A stretch of DNA of 64,000 nucleotides from Datnioides undecimradiatus. Lineage: Eukaryota > Chordata > Actinopteri > Lobotiformes > Datnioididae. A program made the translations under genes and the position numbers. The notes below the pieces were generated by a model, which saw only the letters and a list, made by a program, of their open reading frames with translations, did not search any database and had not been told where the DNA came from. The stretch is taken from contig WARS01000026.1 in assembly GCA_008933995.1 (NCBI GenBank), positions 758,501-822,500 of the forward strand, written 5' to 3'. Below are positions 36,591 through 47,900 of the stretch, one piece after another. Numbering within the stretch: the first letter of the stretch is position 1; each line of letters opens with the position of its first letter.

Positions 36591-36905
36591 ATGAATGAGC
36601 TGACAGACTTTGATAAAGGCCAAATAGTTGGTGCTCAAGTTGCCGGTCTGTCTGTGGAGAAAACTGCAGAGTTATGTGGTGTATCAGTCCGAACTGTCCT
36701 CAAAGTCATGAGCATCTACAACAAAGACGATTTCGCCGTGCCCGAAACGAGCAGATTGGTCCAGAAGAAGAGGAAGAGATGGAGAAAAACTCGTGCCAAG
36801 GGACAAGATGCTTCTGTGAAACCAGCAGCTGAGCCTCTGGGCGACAAACAAAACCCTGATGCAGAAAGCAAAGTACCTGATTCTGAGACTACCAACCAAG
36901 AGTAA
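36591..36905 (+). CDS. Tc1-transposase HTH-derived gene 1 (exapted candidate)
   Basis: A 104-aa protein beginning MNELTDFDKGQIVGAQ, a homeodomain-like helix-turn-helix (about residues 1-46) matching the first DNA-binding subdomain of Tc1/mariner transposases. A basic nuclear-localisation-like run (KKRKRWRKTR) and an acidic/polar tail follow. No second HTH and no DDE catalytic domain remain, so it cannot transpose; it could bind DNA. I chose Met36591 because it aligns with the start of gene 2; an in-frame Met at 36549 would add 14 residues. Likely spliced from a non-coding 5' exon near 36 kb; AATAAA at 37260. The open frame and spliced structure suggest domestication, not decay. Confidence 0.7.
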   Translation: MNELTDFDKGQIVGAQVAGLSVEKTAELCGVSVRTVLKVMSIYNKDDFAVPETSRLVQKKRKRWRKTRAKGQDASVKPAAEPLGDKQNPDAESKVPDSETTNQE

Positions 36906-37259
36906 TTTGGTCTGCTGAGCTATGTTTCAGACTTTCTTTTGCATTTCAGCGAGTTAATGTTTGCATAAAGCCATCGGATGCCTTAATTTAAACCACCACC
37001 CTTTTCTTTTCTTTTTCTTTTCTTTAATTTTTTTTTCTTTTGAAATGCTTGAAAATAGGGTAAATGAGTTATGGTTGTGTTTTATAAACCATAAGAGCAA
37101 AACACATGGACAACTATTTCATTCAGATGTAAAGTAGGGCAAGGATGTACAGCGTCAAACGTATGTTGGCTGTAATTCACCGATATGTGAATGGCTTTCT
37201 GAGTATGGAGTCTATGTTTCGTTGAGATTGCATTGAGAGAGAAACAAATCTGAAAGGCA

Positions 37260-37265
37260 AATAAA
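37260..37265 (+). terminator. Poly(A) signal of HTH-derived gene 1
   Basis: AATAAA about 355 bp after the stop, on the coding strand. Confidence 0.5.
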
Positions 37266-37269
37266 GGAA

Positions 37270-38430
37270 TTTAGAGAGAACTGAAGTTGTTGACGTGGAC
37301 CTGTTTTGTTAAATCACATGTGTTACAATAAGCTGTTTGTGGAACAGTATTACAGATGTATCTGTTCAGTGATTTCAGTGTTAGAAAATACATCTATGGT
37401 CTCCAGCCACTCCCTGTCCTGTGTTGGATCACTGTTCTGATCAGGAGCTGTAGATGCCCTTTGGACTTTCCATCTGTTACCAGAGGAGCTAAGGACCTCA
37501 AAGCCCCTACCCAAAGTCTAACAGAGCTTAACCATGTTTTTTTATGTTAATACCTTTTTTTCTACATGTGAACATGAACATTTATATATGTCATGTCTAT
37601 ATTGTTTACATGAGTGGGATGATATGTTGCATGCATAGACACAGTGCATCATATATGATTAGTCTTCTCAACATTTGGCAAGGCAAACTTTTAATGCAGG
37701 GAAGCACTAATGCTAATGCTAACATTAATAAAAACTGAATGTTAGACTTATTTAGTGTTAGTTACTCAAAATAATTGGCTGTTAAATTCTAGCCATTAGG
37801 ATGTTTTCTCAGTATAGTATAAAATACAGCTCATCATTGCAGCACATGAGAACACACAGTCTGCCACCACTTTTTCTGTAGGTTTCAATACTTTACGTAC
37901 CTCAACAGACATTACTTTTTTACCTTTTAATCAATAAAGCACTTCAACAGTCTTACTCTTCTTAAATGTATGGCACAATGTAGGCACAGGTCACTGTATG
38001 CACAATAATTCATTCCCCAGGAATGGAAAATGTATTATTATGATAATTGGATTCTACTTAGCATAGTATGAAGAATATCATTTTATTTAATGTATCCAGT
38101 GGAAACACTGGGCAAGTATTAAAAGTAGGAATAAGACATATTAGACTAAAAACTTGACTTATGTATGAAAAACAACATTGTTATGTGTTGCTCTGCCCTT
38201 CTGTCTCAAAAACTAAAGCCTTTCATGGGCATTTGTTTCTCTACAGTGTCTTATAAGTAAGAGAGGTTGTTTACGGCCTTAAAAAACTATACTTTAAGAC
38301 ATTTGTTTAGTCTCCCATTGGAGATGAATCAAAAAACACCAGTTGCAGCCCTTAAAGGTTTATTCATGTCTAATGTAGAATTTTATTTTTTTTTTTAGTT
38401 TACTCCACCCTTGTACCTTGATAATGATTA
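37270..38430. other. Spacer between duplicated HTH-derived genes
   Basis: AT-rich, no open frame of interest. A CT-rich tract (about 37002-37041) lies just before it, in the 3' UTR of gene 1. Confidence 0.5.
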
Positions 38431-38527
38431 ATGTAGCTAGTGCCACAAGAGGTCTTGTAAAAAGTATATTATTTTAATCCTATGATGTACAGTATTTATA
38501 TGTAAAACACGAACTTGTTTAAAACGA

Positions 38528-38650
38528 TGATAGACATTATGCTTTTATTGTGAAAAGCTCCCACCAGAAGTAGCAGTTCTCTCCCGGGTGAAGCACAAAC
38601 ACAGCTCGGTGATGAGGCAGCGGTGGACGTCGATCGGTTTCAGCTGTGAG
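38528..38650 (+). promoter_or_regulatory. Duplicated 5' exon/promoter, transposase-derived gene 2
   Basis: Homologous to 35930-36050 by about 2.6 kb offset, sharing GCTTTTATTG, the GACCAGAAGTAGCAG-like block and CTCCCGGGTGAA. A GTGAGT donor at about 38646 opens an intron that ends at a TTTATAG acceptor near 39050. Confidence 0.6.
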
Positions 38651-39218
38651 TACAACACGACACGGTTGATGCACACGCTGATGTGTCAGACTGTCAGTTG
38701 TAGTGAAATTGTTAAACTATAGTCTGAGTGCGTATGTTCGTCGGGGGAAGCTAATCGACAAGTACCATCGAGTGGCTTTATCTGTGGAGCTGACTGTCAG
38801 TAAAAACAAAACTAAAGCTAATCAGTCTCCTTAGATGTGTGTTAGCTCCTCCGGGGTTATTGAGCTGCACACTAAGCCTCTGTAGTTGTGTTTACCTGCC
38901 TCATGTAACCTTAGCTGCCTCGCAGTGGTTGTGAGCCATAATACTGAACTCATTTTAACACAAATGTAAGTCTTTGCAAACAACTGGAGGTGTTGGTGTT
39001 TCCATGTTAAACTCTGGTGTTGTTTATTGTCCCTTTTTCATCCATTTATAGACTCGGTGCATCTCAGCAGCCTCCCGGCAGTGTATCATTCCCTCCCCTG
39101 GCTACAGTGTCCAAAATAATGCAAACACCAGATGACAGAGGACTTTGGAGTTGCTGAGTAACAATTACCTGCTGCTGTCTGCCTGTCAGTCAGCTCCGAA
39201 AGAAGAGATCACAGCAAT

Positions 39219-39872
39219 ATGAGTGACTTAACGGAGTTTGAAAGATGCCAAATAGTGGCCGCACGGCTGTCAGGTGCATCTGTGACCAAAACGGCACAAC
39301 TGTTTAATGTGGCGAGAGGAACAGTCTCCAGGGTCATGACTGTGTACATCAAACACGGACGGACAGCATCAGCCAAGAAAAACAGCGGGCGCAAGTCCAA
39401 GCTTACCGAAAAGGACAGACAGACACTCCTCAGGATCGTCGATGAGCATCCTGAGTACACAGCCTCCAAAATAACCACAGAGTTGAATAGACACCTCTCG
39501 CACACTGTCTCTGTAAAAACTATACGGCGTGAGCTTCACAAAGCTGGTATTTTTAGAGGAGCTGCTAGTAGGAAACCGGAGACAGAGATGGACACCCAGA
39601 AGCCCGATGAAAAGAACACTGAAGCTGAACCTGACACACAAAAAACATGGCAAGAGAGCACAAGAACTGAAATGCAAACCAGTGACAAAGACTGTGGTGC
39701 ACAAAAGCCTACTGGGGACAGGACAATGTGTCAACCCCAGAGGAGTGTCAAAGAGTATAACACGGGAAAATCAGATGGGAGAATACAACGGGAACCGCAA
39801 GTCAGTGAAGAAGAGCACAGCACACGTAAGCCTGGAGAGAGCAAAGGAGCTGAATCTTGTGAAAATGAATAA
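39219..39872 (+). CDS. Tc1-transposase DNA-binding-domain gene 2 (exapted candidate)
   Basis: A 217-aa protein. Residues 1-50 ([19 protein letters not shown]...TVSRVMTVY) form the first HTH of a Tc1 transposase. Residues 58-64 contain the GRKSKLT hinge, like the GRP(R)-type linker. Residues 65-118 ([20 protein letters not shown]...[14 protein letters not shown]) form the second HTH. So the complete paired-like bipartite DNA-binding domain is kept. From about residue 125 the DDE catalytic domain is replaced by a hydrophilic tail with repeated TQKP/AQKP/TRKP-type motifs. Intact frame, single coding exon, probable non-coding 5' exon, AATAAA at 40335. Probably a nuclear DNA-binding protein; targets unknown. 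Sister of the gene at 36591. Confidence 0.75.
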   Translation: MSDLTEFERCQIVAARLSGASVTKTAQLFNVARGTVSRVMTVYIKHGRTASAKKNSGRKSKLTEKDRQTLLRIVDEHPEYTASKITTELNRHLSHTVSVKTIRRELHKAGIFRGAASRKPETEMDTQKPDEKNTEAEPDTQKTWQESTRTEMQTSDKDCGAQKPTGDRTMCQPQRSVKEYNTGKSDGRIQREPQVSEEEHSTRKPGESKGAESCENE

Positions 39873-40334
39873 CATGGTCTGACGTGTCATGTATCACCCC
39901 TCCAACATCCAGATTGATCAGAGAAAGACCACAGGATGCCTTCACCCCTTAATGTTGCCAGCTGATCTGTAATAACGTCAGTTTTTAGATTTGATTATTC
40001 AGTTTGCATGAGTTCATCATGGTGCAGTTTTCAGGCTTTTTCCAAATGTTTTTATTTTTCCTGGTTTACATAATTTCAATGTAGACTGTCAAAAACTAGC
40101 CGAAGTAGCTGTAGATGCTGAACCTGGTATAATGATATAGTTGAGTGCAAACCACTCAGTATGGTTCATGCTCCTAACTTGTAGACCAACATCATGGTGA
40201 GATAATCTGCTGTTTTACATTATGTCTGATTGTTTGTGTTGTGTTGTAAAGCATGGCCTTTACTGAGGTTATATATACCTGAAGGTGCTGTTGAGTAAAA
40301 CTTATGAAACCAAGCAGCAACCACAGTGCTATAA

Positions 40335-40340
40335 AATAAA
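40335..40340 (+). terminator. Poly(A) signal of HTH-derived gene 2
   Basis: AATAAA about 460 bp downstream of the stop codon. Confidence 0.5.
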
Positions 40341-40344
40341 GCTA

Positions 40345-41850
40345 ATCCACAGTCTCAAAAAGTCCGACCGTATTGAAGTCACCAACCACCTCCGCTTAAT
40401 ATATGAAATGTGATATTTTTTTAACTCCACGAGATGTCAGCTTCTCAGTAGTTGATCTCCATACTGTGTATCTTCTTCCATTTCAAATCAGTGTATATAT
40501 GTTTAATTATAAGGGCAATAAGGCTCAAAGAGAAGTGTGGCACTACACAGCTGCAGTGGTCATTCCTACTCAGCTTCACTCAGCCTAAAACCCCAAACTC
40601 CAGTGATAAGACACTTTTATTTATTCTTACAAAATGTAACATGATACAACAGAATGAAATGTCAGGCACCTATGTTAGACACTACTCACGTTTTGCTGCA
40701 AGTGGATTGAACAGTAATTGACAACACTGCATCTCGTTCATCAGCCCCCTCAATGCCTGCCTTTGCTTTTGTATATAGGCCTGCTTAACTGCGCACTTGT
40801 AACACCCGCATGGCCATAGCTGTGGCAGGGATGAGAGTGGGACACAAAATGTCACAAATGACAGAAAATGTAATATTCAGACTGTATGTTAAAACATGCA
40901 GAAAAGTACAAAAGGTGTCTGTGCTTTTTATTGACAAAGAAATATACTCTGCCTTGCTCTCTCGCAGTTTAGATGCTTGATCTGTATTACCTGCAAAATT
41001 TGCTTCAAATATAAAAAGTAACGGTATTGACGCTCCTCAGCATTTTTCAATTTCAGTTTAACAGCAGTGAACTAAGACACGTTTAGAGGGAACATTTCAT
41101 TCATGAAAAAGTTTGCAGATTAGTTTTAACTCTTCTTCCTTCACAGTATTTAGCCTTGCAACTATTTGATACCCCTCCAAAATTAACTTATTCACACTCT
41201 TTCAATTTCCAAATTCTTTAAAACTAAAAATGAAGGTAAGATGTGAAATTGTTTTTCTTTTAACAATATGAATGAGATTTTTTTTACTTACTGTAGAATA
41301 TGCAATCAATTTGGGTATTTAGTATACGAAGAATTTAAATTATTACTTTAATTATTAGACAACTCTTTGTATATAGGTCAGCTTATATAGACTTCATGAC
41401 GGAGGGAAAAGTATGCAGAAAGGTTTGTCGGCAATATTTCATGCTAGGTGTGTTTTCCTACAGTTCAGATATCACTCTAATGACTGAAAATGTGTGAAAT
41501 ATTCTACTGTGATTATTTGCTGTGTTTGAAAACCAGGTCACCAGTACAGTTTTTATTACACTGTGTAGACTGATGAACGAGTGAAAATTCTCTTGGAAAG
41601 CGCAGACTTGGACCACAAGAAGTCAGGAGTGCACAGTGGTGATGTTAACCCATGAATCTGACGGCCTGCACTCAATGAATTACAGCAGGAAATATATTTG
41701 GATGTAACGTCGTTAGAGGATAAGAGTTAATGAGGGGTACACCCTCCTGGAGATCTTTATTTATTTACAAGAATCTTTGTCTGACTTTTGACCAGGCCCA
41801 ATGATTGACATTAAATAGTTTAAGTATCAGTTGCTGCTAATTTTACTATT
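40345..41850. other. Spacer upstream of selenok
   Basis: AT-rich with no recognised gene, repeat family or exon. Confidence 0.55.
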
Positions 41851-41868
41851 GGACATGCGCGCCAGCGA

Positions 41869-41896
41869 ATGACGCGTCATCTACGGACCGGAAGTG
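41869..41896 (+). promoter_or_regulatory. selenok promoter: CRE-like palindrome and ETS site
   Basis: ATGACGCGTCAT (41869-41880) is a perfect 12-bp palindrome with CRE/ATF-like TGACG half sites. ACCGGAAGTG (41887-41896) is a consensus ETS/GABP site. Both lie within 80 bp of the start codon, typical of a TATA-less housekeeping promoter. Confidence 0.6.
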
Positions 41897-41946
41897 AGGT
41901 GCCTATCGTAAACACAGCTGTGAAAGCTGTGTTGTTACTCTGTAAG

Positions 41947-43882
41947 ATGGTGTACGTGTCCAACGGTGAGTGGTTTCTCTCGTGTCTTCAACTTTTTTTC
42001 TCATCTGTAAAGCGAATATGTAGCTGTCTTGTAGGTATACTTTTCTGCGTCGAACATTTTGATTTAAAACACAACTTTAACATGAACGTACAGTGGTCGC
42101 AGAGTGTTTGACTAAACTCAGCTAGCTAGCTTGTTAGCTAGCCTAGCCCGGCTGTATCTGCGTAGCAGGAAAAACTGCTAAATTAAGCATGTCTTGTGTA
42201 AGGCGGTATCTACTGGTCTTCCCAGTGTTGTTGGGTCTTAATTTTAAATGATAACTACAGTAGTTAATTAAATGTGCTGGGCTGAACATGAAGCAATGTG
42301 ACGAACAGGCCCTGGTTCTCTGACGGTTAAGGTGATCTCAGTCAGATCCGGTCCCGATTGGCTCTTAGTCAATTGTGTATTGACTGCTAGTTTCAGGAGA
42401 TTCAAACTTTTAATATTTTGACAATGAAATGAAGAGTTAATTGTACAAGACCTGTTGGTTTTGAATGAGAATAATACCTCAAGCATGTCTTCCATCACCT
42501 GAGCCCTGCTCTTTCACTCAAATCCTCGTGTCATCTCTCAGGTCAGGTCCTGGACAGCAGGACTCAGTCACCATGGCGACTATCCTTACTGGTCGATCTC
42601 TTCTGGAGAGCAGTGGAGTTTATCGGCCTGTAGTAAGTCCATCAGTCGCATTAGCACTAAAACAAGAAGACGAAAGGTCCACATTATGCAATATATTCTG
42701 CGTGCGACCTTTCAAACAATTCGATTGTCATATAAATGTGTTGTGGTTAATTAAGAATTGTGTCATCACTTGTCTTTCTTATTTCAAAAGGCGCTGCAAC
42801 TCAGCTTCTTCCTAAGTGATAATATTGATTTTCTATTGTGCAACATCATACTCCTGTTGCTAGTACAACTTCACTGTGGTTGAATAGTAAGATACAAGAC
42901 TAGATGAAGAAGTTTGACACAACAGGAAGGAAGGAACAGAACAACAGTGTTTTCAGTCACTACATGGTAAAGTCGTTCACGCTGATCTTCTTTGTCCTCC
43001 ACCAGTTTTAAGACATTGGTTGATCCTAACATGACGAAGGATGGAAACTGTGGTTCATCACGCTTCACTGATGGCAGAGGGTAGGTCCCTGAGCCACAGT
43101 CATTTCTCAACTCTCACATGTGCCTTACAAGTCCCTCTATTCTAAACCGTTAAGATATCAGATGGGAGTGCAGTCTGTGTGGAACCATGTACTTGTCTTA
43201 TCTGGGAACTATACCTGTACTTTATCTAATTTAAACCAATTTATCTTGTAAAATTAAAAGAAGTTATGCTGTGTAAATTTACCTTTTTGTGGTATATTTG
43301 GGATCCTCATATGAAATCCACTGGTTACTGGAACCTTATTTAAATGTTTAGTTTATTCATGTAAATGTTTATTCATCTCATATCTGCAGTTTATGTTGTT
43401 GCTGATTAAATTTAGTGTTCAGTGCATTTCAGGAAGGGAGTATTCCTCATTTATTTTGCGTGTCTTCAAATGTCAGCTCTAATTAAGAACTTGACAAAAC
43501 CAAGAAAGAAAAAACACAAAATCTTTTTTAAAAGCCTCATTTCATTTGCTTGTGCAGTCCTCCGGGTCCCCCTGGTGGCAGAAGAAGGATGGGAAGAATA
43601 ACCCATGGTGGAGGTCCTAACGCTCCACCAATGGGTGGAGGAGGATGAGGAAGGTAAGAACTATTTTATTAAATAAAACATTACTCACCAAATAAAAACC
43701 TTGTTTATATCTTATACTTTCTGTTGCTCGGGTCTGTATCACAACGTCAGAGTAAGGTTTTACATTCTCAATGATGTAAACATTTAAGTTGTTAACCAGT
43801 TACTTTTTCAATTGCCCAACATATATTTTTACATTAAAGGAAACATTGCTCCAATTTATAACTTGAACTTCTCTGTAGGTAA
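41947..43882 (+). CDS. selenok: Selenoprotein K
   Basis: Small ER-membrane selenoprotein that acts with the palmitoyltransferase DHHC6 and in ER-associated degradation. Coding exons: 41947-41965, 42542-42632, 43006-43080, 43558-43653, 43879-43882; 285 nt, 94 aa, the same length as human SELENOK. The protein starts MVYVSNGQVLDSRTQSPWRL, continues with a membrane helix (about residues 18-40, VDLFWRAVEFIGLYF), a Gly/Pro/Arg-rich cytosolic tail (GPPGPPGGRRRMGRI) and ends GGGG-U-GR. Sec is encoded by TGA 43646-43648. The stop codon TAA is completed across the last splice junction. Poly(A) signal at 44204. A SECIS element must lie in the 3' UTR, but I could not fold one with confidence. It converges on actr8. 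Confidence 0.95.
43646..43648 (+). other. selenok: UGA selenocysteine codon
   Basis: In-frame TGA in GGA-TGA-GGA-AG(G), followed by Gly-Arg-stop, exactly the conserved C-terminus of selenoprotein K. A standard gene finder would call it a stop. Confidence 0.93.
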
Positions 43883-44203
43883 ATGCCTACACTGGATGTG
43901 TAGGCGTGGGGCCTGGCACAGTGTTGTTTCCTGAGATCGTAAAGAAAGATGGCAACTTCACAGTGCTGAGGATCCTCTTCATCGGCTGCCACTGCCACAA
44001 GCAGTTTTTTGAAGCTTTTCTGGGAATTCCTAAACGTAGGGGCCAGAATGGCTGATGCAGCAGCCATCTCCATCATTTCCTCCCCCTTCACTTTGCTGTC
44101 ACATCAGTCTCCTAGACATTTGTGTCCCTGACATCTCAGTTATGATGATGCCTGCAAGGACTCATGAAGTTAGTTTGTCTCTGTTTTTGTATTCTTGTGT
44201 TTG

Positions 44204-44209
44204 AATAAA
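44204..44209 (+). terminator. selenok: selenok poly(A) signal
   Basis: AATAAA about 320 bp after the stop codon, followed by a TGTGTTGTT GU-rich segment. Confidence 0.75.
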
Positions 44210-44602
44210 AACTTGTGTTGTTAAAACACGCAATTAACGAGTTTGTCTTGTTCTGCAAAGGTCTCACTTGCTTCTGTGTAGATTTGGGCAATACTGATAA
44301 CAATGAGATGCATACTTTTGATTCTGTACTTAAATAATGTGAAAATATGTAAGTAGACTTACCAGAAGTGGGTGTATCGGGAATACAGTGGCATAGCAGG
44401 TGGAGGCGATAGTTTTAACCCAGGTGCAATGGTGTCATAATGCATGTACAACCTAAAACCATTGATTGATTTACTGGGTTTGTGCAGAGATCTGGGTTGA
44501 ATGGAAGAAATCCCTGTTTAAATTTATTATGTTACAATTTCAAAAAGATGTATTTTGCTTGTTCTAATAAAATACAACTATTGTTTATCAAAGAGTCCAG
44601 AC

Positions 44603-44608
44603 TTTATT
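44603..44608 (-). terminator. actr8: actr8 poly(A) signal
   Basis: AATAAA on the minus strand, about 360 bp after the actr8 stop. It lies about 400 bp from the selenok signal in the opposing direction, so the two genes are tightly convergent. Confidence 0.75.
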
Positions 44609-44967
44609 TACACAGATCCAAACTTACATTGTCACAATAAGCAGCATTATTTACAGAATATTAACAAGTAAACCCCCTCTTCTGTGGAGGGTGTTCAAAA
44701 GTCAGATAACCTCATTTTGGTTTTTAATGAATGAAACATCCATCAAAACAACTGAATATGTATTTTTGATGTTTTTATGTGGATTTATTTGGTATCTTTT
44801 CATGAGCAAGAAACCATCTATAAACTGGTTTTAGGAGTCTTCTCTAGTAGTGCGTTTACACAGGAGTCTTTTCTGATTGTATACAAGCTTAATTAATGTT
44901 CTGCTACCTTGCTGCTCACACTACTATGCCTCACACAGTGTTAGATTGGGGAGGAATCTGTTCAGTT

Positions 44968-47900
44968 TCACCAGACAAAGGAAGCTCTCTCACGGAGCAT
45001 TCGGACACCAAAGCGCTGCCACTCCCTCTGGTGGATCCACATCTCTTGAGTGGTGTCCAGGCACGCCAGTACTGCTCCGCCCTTCCATGATATTAGCCGA
45101 GGGTCCATGTCCTACAGGGCATGCACATCAACATACAATACATCAGAGAAGTTGCGTACTTTACCTGCAATGCAGATCTGAATCCTATTCTGTGAACATG
45201 CACAACTTGTCCTAGGTTACCTTTGGTCTCGTGATAACTTCCACATTGTCTACCAGCCTCCTAAATGAAGGCGGCATCTTGTTGATGATGCGGTGAAGCA
45301 GAAACTCCTGAGCACCGTGAAACATGAGCCCTCCTCCAACTACCAGGATGGAACTGTACATCTTGCGTTTGGTTTCGTCTGATGCTGTCAACAAAGACAA
45401 TGAAGGCAATTGAAACAGAACATCTTGAGCGCTGTTTCCATTTTGTGACCCAATGTCAACTTTCCTCTCTTTTAAAGAACTTGGTTAGCACTCTGGCTCC
45501 CCTTCACCTTGCCCTCTGTCTGTTCTTACCACAGCAGTCGATGCTATGCAGGATCGCCTTATCTAGGCCCAGTGCTTTGCTCTCAAACTGGCTCATGATA
45601 GCAGTCTTCCTGGATAGGTGAGCAGACAGGGGCTCCTCCACCTCTCCTGCCCCCATCAGGCACTCCCCCTGTGCAGGCCCAAGCTCCATTTCCCCCTTTG
45701 TCGCTCCACCACCACTGCCACTCACACAGGTCCGAGGCAGGTCTGAGAGCTCCCCGACCCCACCCTGACCGCTCATCTCACCATCCAAACCTCCGCCTGG
45801 TCTGGAAATAGCCTTACGGTCTGCACCTGATTTGGAGGACTGGTGAAGAAAGTGATAGAGTAATCAAAATAGAGAGATAGATGGATTCAGGAAAAAAAAA
45901 AAAGAAAAAAAAAAAAATCAGGGGAGAGCACAGACCCCACTACCAGAAATTATGCAGTCGAGATTCCCACATTTGGGGAATTTGCAAAGGTGAGCTCAAC
46001 CGGACGTGCAATGGCTGAGGCTCAGCACACATTTGTCTGTCCTGATATCAGCCAGACCAGCAATATACACCCACACTGCAAGTTTACAATTTGCAGTTAG
46101 CCTGCACACTACAGCTAAAACTGCAGCTATAAGTTGTGCCTAAATGACCACCTAAATGGTAGCATTGAACTTAACTGATCTTCAACTAACTGCAAAGAAA
46201 ATTCTCTGTCTTAATATCACCCTGTCATGTGCAGCTCATCTGCTGGCCACTACTGCACTAGCACACTATCTAATGCTTGTTGACTATTGGTTATCCAGTT
46301 TCGATGCAGAGACCGGATCAAATTCTTGCTGGTTTGTAAAGCTGGGAGGCCATCTTTTCTTGGGAGAGTGACAGATTGTACTAATATCTTCATATTTTCA
46401 CAGTTTTTATTTGACATACTCGAAGCATTTTCACAATATCATATACAGCTGGTTGAATGATGGTTCTAGGTTGTGCTGGGAATGTGGCTGAGCACGGTGA
46501 CCGTATAGAGATCAGTCTTAAAGCAGCTTGTTTGTGAATATGGGTGTATGTGTGTACCTGCTTTATAAACTAACAGACAGGGAAATCTCACTTTCTATAA
46601 TATAGGACCTCTATTTAATTCATTGTGTGAAATGAGAGCATATCTTTGAGCGACAGTGTTACCTGGTCCTGTTTGCTCTGTGTGGCCAGCAGGTAGTGCT
46701 CATCATGAGGATCCTCTGGGTCGCCTTGGGAACGGTACTGAAGTGAAGTCATCTTCTGACCTACAATGCCAAATGTGGTTGGGTAGAAAAGACCCATGGG
46801 TGCCTAATGTGTGGTCACACAAATACAAGCATGAGGGGGAGGGGATAAAACAAAAACATTGATGAAAATTCTTTGTAGTACACAAGCTGGAGACAAAATA
46901 ACAGAAAAAAGATATTTGAGAACCAATCCTGATAAACATAGTTCATCATTACCTCTAATTTCTCATCCCCTAGCCGAACCTGATAGAGAAGAGCTGGGGC
47001 TTCTGGGAAACGTGTCTGGAATTCATGATCCTGTAGTCCTGAAATATCCTGTTAAAGTGGAATATTCTGAGTAACTTGTCTTCTCAGTCCAACTATGAAC
47101 AACTGTGATTTTCTAAATAGAGCCATAGGTGCTAATGTTTTACTGAAACTCATTAATGTACAAGCTACAATTCCCTAATGTTCCCTTTAAACACACATAT
47201 ACCCACCGACTCACCTGATCTAGATGGCAAAATGTCTCTTTAAGATGCTGCAGCAGCTGACAGTCCAGTCTGTTGGACAGCTGACAGTCTCTGTAGGGAA
47301 AGCCCGCCCTCTGCAGGAGCCAGAAGAAAGTACGGGTCACATCTGAGCCACCGTACGCCAAACACAGCCTGCAAAGTCGAAGAGACAGATAGAACATACA
47401 ACGTCATACTCATCCTACTCTTCAAGGGGTCGATAATAACTGTAGTCATAACTGGGATGAATAAATGATTTCAGACATAAATAAAACATAAAAGTGGCCG
47501 TCGGTCCCACCTGGAGTTTCGATGGGACACTCCATCCTCTACGCAGCAAAGACTGGTCTTCTGGTCTCCAACATCCACGACACAAGCACTGCTCAACCCA
47601 CTGCCAAATGTAGCACACACCGACTCCTGGTGCACAATGATTGCTATGTAAAACACACAAAACAGTACAGAGGTATGGTGTTAAGAGTGACAGATTGAGT
47701 GGTTCCTTGGCCTGCCCTAAACAAGCCATATATGCATCTAATACCTGAGAATCCCATATTAAGCAGCAGCATGTTGACTACTTCTTTGACATGTTGCCTG
47801 TTGTAGATGTCAGGGACCAGTAGGATGCATCTGTAGTACTGGAGAACAGGTATAAAAGCAAAGCATTAATAAGAGAAAAAGAATCTAATTTTATTTCATT

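Noticed and set aside
39369..39734. 121-aa minus-strand frame
   Set aside because: Antisense of the transposase-derived gene 2.
42119..42148. GCTAGCTAGC cluster with inverted copies
   Set aside because: Short, low-complexity GCTA words in selenok intron 1 with no further structure.
42465..42815. Apparent frameshift in selenok exon 2
   Set aside because: The long frame here is a different phase. Read in the selenok phase, exon 2 gives SLLVDLFWRAVEFIGL without any indel.
43834..44091. Minus-strand frame across the selenok 3' UTR
   Set aside because: No domain, and the plus-strand UTR and convergent gene layout explain the region.
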